The position numbers and the translations under genes were made by a program. 13,248 nucleotides of DNA, taken from assembly GCA_964465665.1 (NCBI GenBank), contig CAYXKM010000105.1, positions 1-13,248 of the forward strand, read 5' to 3'. A model generated the notes under the pieces. It saw nothing but the letters and a program-made list of their open reading frames with translations. It searched no databases and was not told the DNA's origin. Source of the DNA: JAKEGN01 sp964465665 (GTDB lineage: Bacteria; Pseudomonadota; Gammaproteobacteria; Steroidobacterales; Woeseiaceae). Positions 1-6,217 of this stretch are shown in pieces. Position 1 is the stretch's first letter, and each line of letters opens with the position of its first letter.

Positions 1-1
1 C

Positions 2-199
2 GTGCAGGCCGCCGAAGCCGGTATAGGCATCTGCGACATGCAGCCGCACAAGGTCAAGAAAGACCTGGAACAACTGGAGCTTATCGCCGAATGGTTGAAT
101 GGCTGGCGCGAGCGGCGCCGCAGCTCCATGGATCCAGGCAGCGTGCACCACGCTACCAACGTCACGACCCTGCACAAACCCAACGTCGGCTCCGGCTGA
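2..199 (+). CDS. C-terminal end of an unidentified protein (5'-truncated)
   Basis: The reading frame is open from the first bases of the window and ends with TGA at 197-199, so only about the last 65 residues are present; the GTG at position 2 is probably an internal codon. The codon pattern is G/C-ending and the peptide looks genuinely coded: a hydrophobic strand-like GIGICDM, then a charged helix (KKDLEQLELIAEWLNGW), then a basic stretch and a polar Ser/His/Asn-rich tail. The shape of the final helix loosely recalls the C-terminus of ParA-type ATPases in gammaproteobacteria, but no catalytic motif lies in the window and I do not assign a function. The gene converges on the dehydratase gene with only 22 bp between the two stop codons. 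Confidence 0.6.
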   Translation: MQAAEAGIGICDMQPHKVKKDLEQLELIAEWLNGWRERRRSSMDPGSVHHATNVTTLHKPNVGSG

Positions 200-221
200 G
201 TCGCGATCCCGAAACTTTCGG

Positions 222-1220
222 TTAACCGTCTACCTCGCGCTGTATCGAGGCGAACAATTCCGTATCCACGTTGCCCCCGCTGAGCACGACGACGGTGATC
301 CGGTCCCTGGTTTGGATTTTGCCGGCCAGCACTGCCGCAAGTGCAACCGCACCCCCCGGTTCAACCACGAGTTTCAGGTGCCGGAAAGCAAATCGCATGG
401 CAGACCTGACGTCGTCATCCGTTACCACCAGTCCTGCGGCTGCGAGTTTCTGCAGGTAGGGGAATGTCAGCTCACCCGGCGATTCCGTTTGCAGCGCATC
501 GCAAATCGAGCGCGCCGACGGATCGTTGCGTTCGCGCCTGCCGCTCAACAAGGACCGGGCGGTGTCGTCGAATCCCGCCGGCTCCACCGTATGCACGGCC
601 GTCGCCGGGGACCGCGCTTTGATGGCAACTGCGGAACCGGAGCTCAAGCCCCCGCCGCCGCAACAGATCAGAACCTGGTCGGCGACGACGCCCTGTTCCG
701 CACATTGATCGATGAGTTCGAGCCCGACCGTGCCCTGCCCCGCCACGATGTGCGGATGGTCATAGGATGGCACCAGCTCGCTGCCTTGCCTCACCGCAAT
801 GGCCCGCGCAATTTCCTCGCGATTGCCGGTATAGCGATCGTACAGGACGGCCTCGCCGCCGAGCCGCCGTGTGTTCTCGATCTTTGCTGCCGGCGCGTCC
901 TGCGGCATGACGATTTTGCAGGCTATCCCCAGCATCGAACCGGCCGCTGCAACTCCCTGTGCATGATTCCCGGAGGAGAATGCCACCACGCCCTTGCGGC
1001 GTTGCTCGCCCGACAACTGACTCATCAGGTTGTAAGCGCCGCGAATCTTGAACGAGCCGGTGAGCTGCAACGACTCCGGTTTCAGGAATACCTGACCACC
1101 GGCGATATCGTTCAGTGCCGACGAGTAAATCAGCGGCGTCCGAACGGCAACGCCCTGTAGCCGCGCAGCAGCCGCCTCGACATCGGCGATGGAGATCGAT
1201 GCAGTTTTTCCCTGTCTCAA
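222..1220 (-). CDS. Threonine/serine dehydratase, PLP-dependent (fold type II)
   Basis: Predicted to deaminate L-threonine (and probably L-serine) to the 2-oxoacid plus ammonia in the cytosol. Visible family motifs are SFKIRGA (residues 56-62, with K58 as the Schiff-base lysine), SSGNHAQG (82-89), the glycine-rich PLP-phosphate loop GGGGLSSG (188-195), an EPGGAVALAA segment, and LSGGNVD near the C-terminus. At 332 residues with no ACT regulatory domain, it matches the catabolic TdcB / serine-racemase-like size class rather than long biosynthetic IlvA. Serine racemase or hydroxyaspartate dehydratase activity cannot be excluded from sequence. The start is a TTG at 1220-1218 that overlaps the TGA of the upstream pterin dehydratase gene (TTGA), suggesting translational coupling; no ATG lies in frame before the conserved core. 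It ends in TAA, converging on a plus-strand gene. Confidence 0.9.
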   Translation of the reverse strand: MRQGKTASISIADVEAAAARLQGVAVRTPLIYSSALNDIAGGQVFLKPESLQLTGSFKIRGAYNLMSQLSGEQRRKGVVAFSSGNHAQGVAAAGSMLGIACKIVMPQDAPAAKIENTRRLGGEAVLYDRYTGNREEIARAIAVRQGSELVPSYDHPHIVAGQGTVGLELIDQCAEQGVVADQVLICCGGGGLSSGSAVAIKARSPATAVHTVEPAGFDDTARSLLSGRRERNDPSARSICDALQTESPGELTFPYLQKLAAAGLVVTDDDVRSAMRFAFRHLKLVVEPGGAVALAAVLAGKIQTRDRITVVVLSGGNVDTELFASIQREVDG

Positions 1221-1558
1221 AGTTCTGCCACCAGCAGATCAACTTTGGCGGCGCAGATGAAATCGTTATCCGACAGGCCGTCTATCGCCGTGGTGCGCCA
1301 GGACACGCGGCAGGATCGGTAACGAACCAGCATTTCGGGATGATGGCCCTCAATGGTGGCAATCCATGCGACCGCGTTCACGAATGCAATATTGCGACTG
1401 AACGAGGGAAACTCGAATTCACGCATGATGGTATTGCCGTCGCCGACTCGCATCCACGCAGGATCGATTCTTGCAAGCAGCTCGCCGGCTCGCTCGGGAC
1501 TCAGGGGCAGGACGCCTCCCTCGCAGGGCTTGCATTTTCGTTTAGCCAGATCGCTCAC
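1217..1558 (-). CDS. phhB: 4a-hydroxytetrahydrobiopterin dehydratase (PhhB/DCoH family)
   Basis: Predicted to dehydrate 4a-hydroxytetrahydrobiopterin, recycling the pterin cofactor of aromatic amino acid hydroxylases. With a GTG start at 1558 the protein has 113 residues, the normal size for this family. The family signature is present: a FVNAVAWIAT helix, then EGHHP (70-74) with the catalytic histidines, then a strand containing VSW and the C-terminal GLSDNDFICAAKVD segment. The frame is open further upstream to 1741, but that extension would run through the terminator at 1649-1676 and has no family similarity, so the GTG is preferred. No strong Shine-Dalgarno sequence is seen. No phenylalanine hydroxylase gene is in the window, and the downstream partner is the amino-acid dehydratase, so the pair may be a small amino-acid catabolic unit (inference). 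Confidence 0.88.
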   Translation of the reverse strand: MSDLAKRKCKPCEGGVLPLSPERAGELLARIDPAWMRVGDGNTIMREFEFPSFSRNIAFVNAVAWIATIEGHHPEMLVRYRSCRVSWRTTAIDGLSDNDFICAAKVDLLVAEL

Positions 1559-1594
1559 CGGTGTCGCCCCGCCTTCTATTGCACGCAAAGACTC

Positions 1595-1600
1595 ATTGTA
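1595..1600 (-). promoter_or_regulatory. Possible -10 box for the phhB-dehydratase unit
   Basis: On the minus strand the hexamer TACAAT (5 of 6 to TATAAT) lies between the upstream terminator and the GTG start of the pterin dehydratase gene, giving a predicted leader of about 30 nt. No convincing -35 hexamer sits at 16-18 bp, the nearest candidate (TTCATG) being 20 bp away. The call therefore rests mainly on location after a terminator. Confidence 0.3.
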
Positions 1601-1648
1601 TTGACTATCGCGGTCCTGCGCATGAAATTGCCGGCGGCACAGACCTTC

Positions 1649-1676
1649 AAAAAAAATACCGGCCCTTTCGGGCCGG
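1649..1676 (-). terminator. Rho-independent terminator of the OmpA-like gene
   Basis: Read on the minus strand, a perfect 7-bp GC-rich stem (CCGGCCC / GGGCCGG) closes a GAAA tetraloop and is followed by TA and eight consecutive T residues. It begins 45 nt after the stop codon of the OmpA-like gene. This is a textbook intrinsic terminator. It separates that gene from the downstream phhB unit and argues against the longer upstream start for phhB. Confidence 0.93.
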
Positions 1677-1721
1677 CAAGCGGAGGCTCCGGAGACAGAG
1701 CCCGGGGAAACGTGACATCGG

Positions 1722-2462
1722 TCAGTCCGGGTTGGATGCAAACGACGCGGTGTCGTCGACAGTCAGGGTCAGACTGACCCGACGATCAAGGGCGTAACTG
1801 TCGATGCTGCCGTCGATCGCCGGCGACTCGCCGTGCGCCGTAACCTTGATGCGCGATGTGGCAACGCCGGCCGCCGTAAGCAGGTCATGCACGTGGTCGG
1901 CGCGGCGCGTCGACAATGCCTGGTTGTAGGCGGCGTCGCCGCGTTCATCGGCAAATCCGTCGAGTTGAATTTGCACATCCGGAAGCGCCGCAAGTGTCGT
2001 TGCGAGCTGTGTCAGGCGGCTGCCCGTAGAGTCGGCCAGCACGTACTCATCGGTGCGAAACAGGAGGTCCATCTCGATGCCGGACTGCATGAGGCTCAGC
2101 AGTTCCGGCCTCGCCAGGGCGCGCAGTCGTGCGAGCTCGTCGTCCGCCTGCCGGCGCTCGTCAATCGCAAGCTTAAGCTCACGCTCCAGGCTGCCAATCC
2201 GGTTATCGGCCTGGTCAACTGAGCCGGACAGGGCCATCACCTCCTGTTTCTTCATGCTGAACCGGTCGCCCAGCCAGGCACCAGCGGCGGCGCCGACAAT
2301 CGCGCCAACCGGGCCACCCGCGAATACCCCGACGGTTGCGCCGATGCCGACGCCCGCGGCTTCCTCTTTGCTGGTGCGCGTTTCCGCGAAAACCGGGTCC
2401 ACCGACATCGCCGCGAGCACCGTCAGTGCCATCAGTTTGTATAAAAAATTCCTCTCAGCCAT
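1722..2462 (-). CDS. OmpA-family protein with glycine-zipper segment
   Basis: Predicted periplasmic or outer-membrane-associated peptidoglycan-binding protein of 246 residues. In order it shows an N-terminal signal peptide (basic start, hydrophobic LMALTVLAAM, likely cleavage after VFA), a glycine-zipper-like hydrophobic segment (GIGATVGVFAGGPVGAIVG), a charged coiled-coil stretch, and a C-terminal OmpA-like domain with DGFADERGDAAYNQALSTRR and the DRRVSLTL end. The TALxxRRA-like helix and the preceding acidic/basic loop are the usual peptidoglycan-contact region. The layout resembles the PdsO OmpA-like proteins of proteobacterial sortase systems, but no sortase is in the window, so that identity is only a possibility. 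The second of two close ATGs (2462) is preferred because GGAGG lies 8 nt upstream of it and only 2 nt from the first (2468). The gene has its own terminator and is probably a separate transcription unit from the kinase/VWA array. Confidence 0.88.
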   Translation of the reverse strand: MAERNFLYKLMALTVLAAMSVDPVFAETRTSKEEAAGVGIGATVGVFAGGPVGAIVGAAAGAWLGDRFSMKKQEVMALSGSVDQADNRIGSLERELKLAIDERRQADDELARLRALARPELLSLMQSGIEMDLLFRTDEYVLADSTGSRLTQLATTLAALPDVQIQLDGFADERGDAAYNQALSTRRADHVHDLLTAAGVATSRIKVTAHGESPAIDGSIDSYALDRRVSLTLTVDDTASFASNPD

Positions 2463-2470
2463 TTGCATGT

Positions 2471-2475
2471 CCTCC
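2471..2475 (-). promoter_or_regulatory. Shine-Dalgarno GGAGG deciding the OmpA-like start
   Basis: GGAGG on the minus strand is 2 nt before the ATG at 2468 and 8 nt before the in-frame ATG at 2462. The 8-nt spacing is the normal one, so translation probably begins at the second ATG, shortening the protein by two residues. Confidence 0.7.
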
Positions 2476-2483
2476 GTTGTCGC

Positions 2484-2502
2484 CGGCCACAGGCTGTGGC
2501 CG
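2484..2502. promoter_or_regulatory. 19-bp palindrome in the leader of the OmpA-like gene
   Basis: Two perfect 9-bp arms (CGGCCACAG and CTGTGGCCG) flank a single G. The element sits 8 bp upstream of the GGAGG ribosome-binding site and just downstream of a possible -10 box (TGTAAT, minus strand, 2515-2520). As DNA it has the form of a repressor operator for a dimeric regulator. As RNA it could form a 7-bp stem with a 5-nt loop in the 5' leader. Which of these applies cannot be told from sequence. Confidence 0.45.
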
Positions 2503-2642
2503 ATGCCGGAGTCAATTACAGCGTCGTTCGGGGAACATGCAGGGGCAAGGAAATGGCCGGCTGACGATCAATAGTGGCGAACTGTGGCCATAGCTGCGGT
2601 ATGCAATCGCGTTGACAGGCAGCAGCACTCGCGGGGATTCCG

Positions 2643-2725
2643 GCATTCCCTGCGGCGGGTCATTTGGTGGAAATAAAGCGGACCGAAGGGAGCCATTCCG
2701 CCAAAGGACCCGCCGCAGGGAATGC
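2643..2725. repeat. Long inverted repeat / 30-position hairpin
   Basis: Arms at 2643-2661 and 2707-2725 are perfectly complementary over 19 bp. Pairing continues inward to 2672/2696 with one A.G mismatch and one T/G position, leaving a 23-nt loop. The hairpin starts 38 nt after the stop codon of the last VWA gene. There is no T-tract on either side, so it is not a standard intrinsic terminator. It may protect the 3' end of the array's mRNA, help rho-dependent or attenuated termination, or be a copy of a short non-autonomous repeat element. I see no second copy in the window. Confidence 0.85.
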
Positions 2726-2763
2726 AAGCCTCACCGACCTGAAAGATGGGGCTAACCGGCGTC

Positions 2764-3753
2764 TCAGTGGTCGCGTTCGGTCAGCGCCACGAAAGTGCCG
2801 CCATTCCTTTCGCACAGCACGCGCATGAGGCCGGCAAAACGTATCGAACTGGTCGGTATGGAACCCCCGTCGAAGGAGTAAGGAAATCCGACCGCGTGTA
2901 TGCGCACGCGCCGGTTGCCTTCGGCGTCCTCCAGGTTGATACCGTCGATGCCGCGGACCACTGTCTCCATGGAGCTGCCCTGGAACTCGTCGCCCAGTAC
3001 ATAGATGCTGATCTTCTTGTCCGGCGACCAGAAAGTCTTGATCGCATAGATGATGCCATCGGAGGGATCGCTGTCGCTGAAAGGTGCCCACTGGCGGAAA
3101 TTGTTCTTGATGGCCTGACGTACCTGCGGCGTATCGTCTATCCAGACACCACTGTATTCCTGAAACATGAAGCGGCCGTTGTCATTCATGATCTGCAGGC
3201 CCTTGACTCTCGGATATACGTCCAGAACCTCTCCGAGCTTCTGCTCGACCCAGCTCCATTTGGATTGCATGCTGCCGGAGGTATCGATGACGAAAATCAC
3301 GTACTCACTGTCAACCGGTATACCTCCGATGGCTTCATCCGGGGCACGATTGTAAACCTGCAACCGTGTCATCTCTTCGGTCAGGCGCTGGCGAGCTGCC
3401 CGCAGCTCACCTTCATCGACCGCCATGCTCGGATCCTCCTCCTGCAACAGGTCGTATTGTCCCTGCACGATCTCGAGCTCCTTCTGTAACCGGGACAATG
3501 TCATTTTCGTCTCGGACGTTTCCAGGCGAACCGCGGAAAGCGCGCGTGTCACCACCGTGGTTTCGCCGCGCAGCTCAAACAATTCTTCCTGCAGTTTGGC
3601 GATAAGCTGTTGCAGGTCATCCTCGGTTTTTTCCATGATGACCGGTTCATAGATTTTGCTGAGCACGAGCAGCAAGATGATCGCGCCGAAACCGCAACAG
3701 ATGCAGTCTAGAAACGAGAGGCTGAAGACCTCGACGTCGCGCCGCCGTTTCAT
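2764..3753 (-). CDS. Transmembrane coiled-coil VWA-domain protein (last gene of array)
   Basis: Predicted inner-membrane protein of 329 residues with a short basic cytosolic N-terminus, one transmembrane helix (about 10-33), a long coiled coil (about 40-135) and a periplasmic von Willebrand factor A domain (about 150-325). The metal-site motif is VIDTSGS (D157, S159, S161), with a later candidate Asp in VLGDE (D255); the usual MIDAS Thr is not obvious in the SDSDPSDG region. The transmembrane segment carries FSLSFLDCICCGFGA, almost identical to the upstream VWA protein, with D16 placed like the proton-path Asp of MotB/ExbD/TolR. The start at 3753 is chosen because AAGGA lies 6 nt upstream and its ATGA overlaps the stop of the preceding gene; an upstream extension to 3810 lacks such support. 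Inference: a B-type stator subunit paired with the MotA/TolQ homologue of the same array. Confidence 0.87.
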   Translation of the reverse strand: MKRRRDVEVFSLSFLDCICCGFGAIILLLVLSKIYEPVIMEKTEDDLQQLIAKLQEELFELRGETTVVTRALSAVRLETSETKMTLSRLQKELEIVQGQYDLLQEEDPSMAVDEGELRAARQRLTEEMTRLQVYNRAPDEAIGGIPVDSEYVIFVIDTSGSMQSKWSWVEQKLGEVLDVYPRVKGLQIMNDNGRFMFQEYSGVWIDDTPQVRQAIKNNFRQWAPFSDSDPSDGIIYAIKTFWSPDKKISIYVLGDEFQGSSMETVVRGIDGINLEDAEGNRRVRIHAVGFPYSFDGGSIPTSSIRFAGLMRVLCERNGGTFVALTERDH

Positions 3754-4847
3754 GGCCAGTCCTTGCTGATGCTCATGAAAGCGCCGCCGGTGCGATAAGC
3801 CAACAACCAATAGGCTATGGCCGCGCTGTAGTCACCTTCCATCGGGTACAACAGGATATTCACCGGTATGCCGGAGGGTATCCCGGCCTCGGCTTCGTAG
3901 TGGTATTTCAGGCGCTGCTGGCCCGTGACCATGCCGGCCTCCGTATCCGGCGCGTTCATCGTTGGCAAGCTGTCGATGAGTACGATGACATTGTCGGGAG
4001 GCGGATTCAGTTTGTTGATGATGTCGAACGCATCGCGCGTATTGGTCCCGTTCTCCGGGATCGTCCGGCGCAGGATGCGTATTGCTTCATCGAGCTGCTT
4101 GCCGTCGCCGACTTCGAGCCATACTCCGTCACTGCCTTTCAGTACTGGCTTCGGTTCATTGTTGAAGGTATAGATCTGGAACTTGCTTTCCGGCCGGAAT
4201 TGCGACGTCAGCCAGTCGACGCTGGCAACAGCCTGGCGCCATTTCAGCGACCGCAGCTTGACGGCATCTGACATGTTGCGGCGTCGAAGTATGTTGACGA
4301 TTTTCCGATCGAGCATGCTTGCCGAATTGTCGACAAGGACCAGGATCCTGTCGCCACCGACTTTGAGGCCAGTCAGGTACTGGCGGTCCCCATCGCCGGT
4401 AAAGCGGCGTACGTTGCTGCCGTCGGTCTTGCGTTCGGCTTCTATGGCCAGCAGGCGTTTCTTCTCCTGTTCCAGCCTCTCGATGTCCGATTGCAGCTTT
4501 TCCACACTCTCGATTTTTGCCAGCGTGGTCTTGTCAATTTTCTCCAGCTCCGCTTTGAGTTTTTCTATGAGGGCGATGATCTGCGCAATTTGATCGTCCG
4601 CGCGGATTTTTTCGTCTTTGAGCCGCTCCATCGAATTCTTTGCCAGCACCATGTTTTTGCGTTGATCGAGAATCTCGATTTCGAGTTTCGTCGTTTCGGC
4701 CATCAGCTGTTGCGGCGGTGCTTCGGCGTCGTGTACTACCTGAGAATTGATGATCATGAAAAACAGGATGACCGCGCCGAAACCGCAGCTCATGCAGTCG
4801 AGAAACGACATGCTGAACACTTCCATTGGGCGGCGTTTTCTAGCCAT
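3750..4847 (-). CDS. Transmembrane coiled-coil VWA-domain protein (first of tandem pair)
   Basis: A 365-residue paralogue of the following gene product with the same layout: basic N-terminus, transmembrane helix about 12-33 with FSMSFLDCMSCGFGA (D17), a Lys/Glu-rich coiled coil about 45-140, then a periplasmic VWA domain about 165-360. The MIDAS residues look complete: VDNSAS (D173, S175, S177), Thr in NGTNTRDAF (T268/T270) and Asp in VLIDSLP (D292). Divalent-metal-dependent ligand binding is therefore plausible. Its ATG lies inside the end of the upstream FHA gene (8-bp overlap) and its TGA overlaps the ATG of the next gene (ATGA), so the three are probably translationally coupled. The Shine-Dalgarno sequence is weak, consistent with coupling. 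The ligand is unknown. Confidence 0.9.
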   Translation of the reverse strand: MARKRRPMEVFSMSFLDCMSCGFGAVILFFMIINSQVVHDAEAPPQQLMAETTKLEIEILDQRKNMVLAKNSMERLKDEKIRADDQIAQIIALIEKLKAELEKIDKTTLAKIESVEKLQSDIERLEQEKKRLLAIEAERKTDGSNVRRFTGDGDRQYLTGLKVGGDRILVLVDNSASMLDRKIVNILRRRNMSDAVKLRSLKWRQAVASVDWLTSQFRPESKFQIYTFNNEPKPVLKGSDGVWLEVGDGKQLDEAIRILRRTIPENGTNTRDAFDIINKLNPPPDNVIVLIDSLPTMNAPDTEAGMVTGQQRLKYHYEAEAGIPSGIPVNILLYPMEGDYSAAIAYWLLAYRTGGAFMSISKDWP

Positions 4848-6204
4848 TGCCTTGGTCCGCTGTAATCATCAAAAACTCGAAACCCGGGGTACCGACGCGC
4901 ACCGCATCGCCTGCCTGCAGGACGGCGGTGCTGCTGATGCGATGACCGTTCAGGAACGTTCCGTAACGGCTGTGGTCCTGCATCAGGCACTGACCGTTCT
5001 GCAATACCACCGAACAATGGCGACGCGAAACGCCCGGCATTTCGGAATCCAGTACCACTGAACGGCTCCCGTCAGCTTCCTGAGACCCGACATTGAGCGG
5101 CGAATTCCCGATCGCATAGGCGGTATGCCCGAATAACAAGTGCGTCGGAGTACCTGCGGTCATTTCGGTCGAAGACTCCACCACCACCTCGACCGGCGAC
5201 TGGTCCCAGGGCAGCGCTCTGAGCAGACTGACACCGCTCGCGGGATTGCGGTCGCGGAGCCGGGAAAGCGCACCGCGCGCGGTTGCACCGGCTTCCAGCA
5301 CATAGACTTCGCCGCCAACCCTGGCTTTCAGCATCGCCGCGAGTCCCGGCAGCCGGGCGACCCGGTCCGTGAGCTGAATGGCTGGCAGCTCCTCGGCCCG
5401 GTACAGGGTTCGGAGCCGGCTGACCAACTGTTGGTAAACCGGTGCTGCATGCGCGATCAGAGCCAGCGATTCGATGCCTGCCGTGTAGGTCGCGCCGCCA
5501 TACTCGAGGGTCATGTCGACCCGATCCTGCCCTGCCGCGCGGGACAACCAGCCGCCGAGCCGGTTCAGCAGCAATTGCTCGGTTTCGGCCGTGTGCAAAG
5601 GATCAAAGCGCGACTGTTTGACGAACTCCCCGGCAATCGCTGTGATCCATGCGTCGTACAGAACGTATACACCGCAATCCTCCAGCAGCTCGGATTTTTC
5701 GACCTGCACCTGTCCAGCCTGCGCCAGCCGGGTCAGCGATGCGGAATGCAGACTCATGTCGATGTGCACGGGCACGGCGTTTCGGTACTCGCGGCGTGTC
5801 GCAGCGACCGCGGCATCCACCAGTCCGACGACGGTCAGGCTCAGCTCGGCGGCAATTCCAAGCAACAGGGCGAGATTCGGCACCCCCATGTACGAGGGCA
5901 CGGCAAGGATGATTTCGATGTCCCGGCGGCCTGCGGCCGCGATCATCTGTTCCAGCTGCCGGCTCGCGAGGTCCGCTGCGGTGAGGTAACTGAATCGGCG
6001 GTCGGCGATCGGTTCGGAGTCCAGGCAGGACCAGAACCGATGCTGGATATTGCGCGGATTGATACGCGTTTTGGCAAACGCGCTGTTCCCGGTCGTCAGC
6101 TCGTTGTTTTCGAGCAAGGCGAAGCCCGGTTCGCGATAGATGATGCGTTCGCTGTCGAGCAGCGTGATCCCTGCGTCGTTGATGTGAGCGGCAAGACGAC
6201 CCAT
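4840..6204 (-). CDS. Actin/Hsp70-like domain fused to a C-terminal FHA domain
   Basis: A 454-residue protein with no signal peptide or transmembrane helix, so probably cytosolic. Residues 1 to about 330 look like a divergent actin/Hsp70-fold region: an N-terminal INDAGI turn in place of the usual DxG phosphate loop, a conserved-looking segment ending INPRNIQHRFW, a DIEIILAVPSY strand, and VHIDMSLHSASL (146-157) as a possible second phosphate loop. Several nucleotide-binding residues look non-canonical, so ATPase activity is uncertain. Residues about 360-448 form an FHA domain with SRRHCSVVL (393-401) and YGTFLNG (414-420), the loops that bind phosphothreonine. Given the kinase in the same array, it is a candidate reader of kinase substrates, perhaps docking at the membrane complex (inference). 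The gap from the channel gene is 13 nt, and it overlaps the first VWA gene. Confidence 0.85.
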   Translation of the reverse strand: MGRLAAHINDAGITLLDSERIIYREPGFALLENNELTTGNSAFAKTRINPRNIQHRFWSCLDSEPIADRRFSYLTAADLASRQLEQMIAAAGRRDIEIILAVPSYMGVPNLALLLGIAAELSLTVVGLVDAAVAATRREYRNAVPVHIDMSLHSASLTRLAQAGQVQVEKSELLEDCGVYVLYDAWITAIAGEFVKQSRFDPLHTAETEQLLLNRLGGWLSRAAGQDRVDMTLEYGGATYTAGIESLALIAHAAPVYQQLVSRLRTLYRAEELPAIQLTDRVARLPGLAAMLKARVGGEVYVLEAGATARGALSRLRDRNPASGVSLLRALPWDQSPVEVVVESSTEMTAGTPTHLLFGHTAYAIGNSPLNVGSQEADGSRSVVLDSEMPGVSRRHCSVVLQNGQCLMQDHSRYGTFLNGHRISSTAVLQAGDAVRVGTPGFEFLMITADQGNG

Positions 6205-6217
6205 TGCAATTACCAGC

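Larger units (their letters stand above)
2463..2763. other. Intergenic region between the VWA array and the OmpA-like gene
   Basis: About 300 bp without a convincing gene; open frames across it are short and lack coding character. It holds the leader signals of the OmpA-like gene (Shine-Dalgarno, palindrome, possible -10 TGTAAT at 2515-2520 on the minus strand without a good -35) and a long inverted repeat at 2643-2725. No T-rich intrinsic terminator for the VWA array is seen. A TTGACA on the plus strand (2612-2617) has no -10 partner at the right spacing. Confidence 0.7.

Noticed and set aside
209..221. 13-bp palindrome (CCGAAA-C-TTTCGG) between the convergent stop codons, possible bidirectional terminator
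   Set aside because: The stem is short and AT-rich in the middle, and neither side has a T-tract, so a terminator call is not supported.
99..1160. Plus-strand open frame of 353 codons opposite the dehydratase and phhB
   Set aside because: The minus strand encodes clear PLP-enzyme and pterin-dehydratase motifs over the same bases. The plus-strand product is Arg/His/Cys-rich with no family features, typical of an antisense shadow in GC-rich DNA.
1559..1741. N-terminal extension of phhB to an ATG at 1741
   Set aside because: It would be translated through the rho-independent terminator at 1649-1676 and adds 61 residues without family similarity to a protein family of about 110 residues.
2746..3489. 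Plus-strand open frame of 247 codons
   Set aside because: Antisense to the VWA domain of the last array gene; no supporting features.
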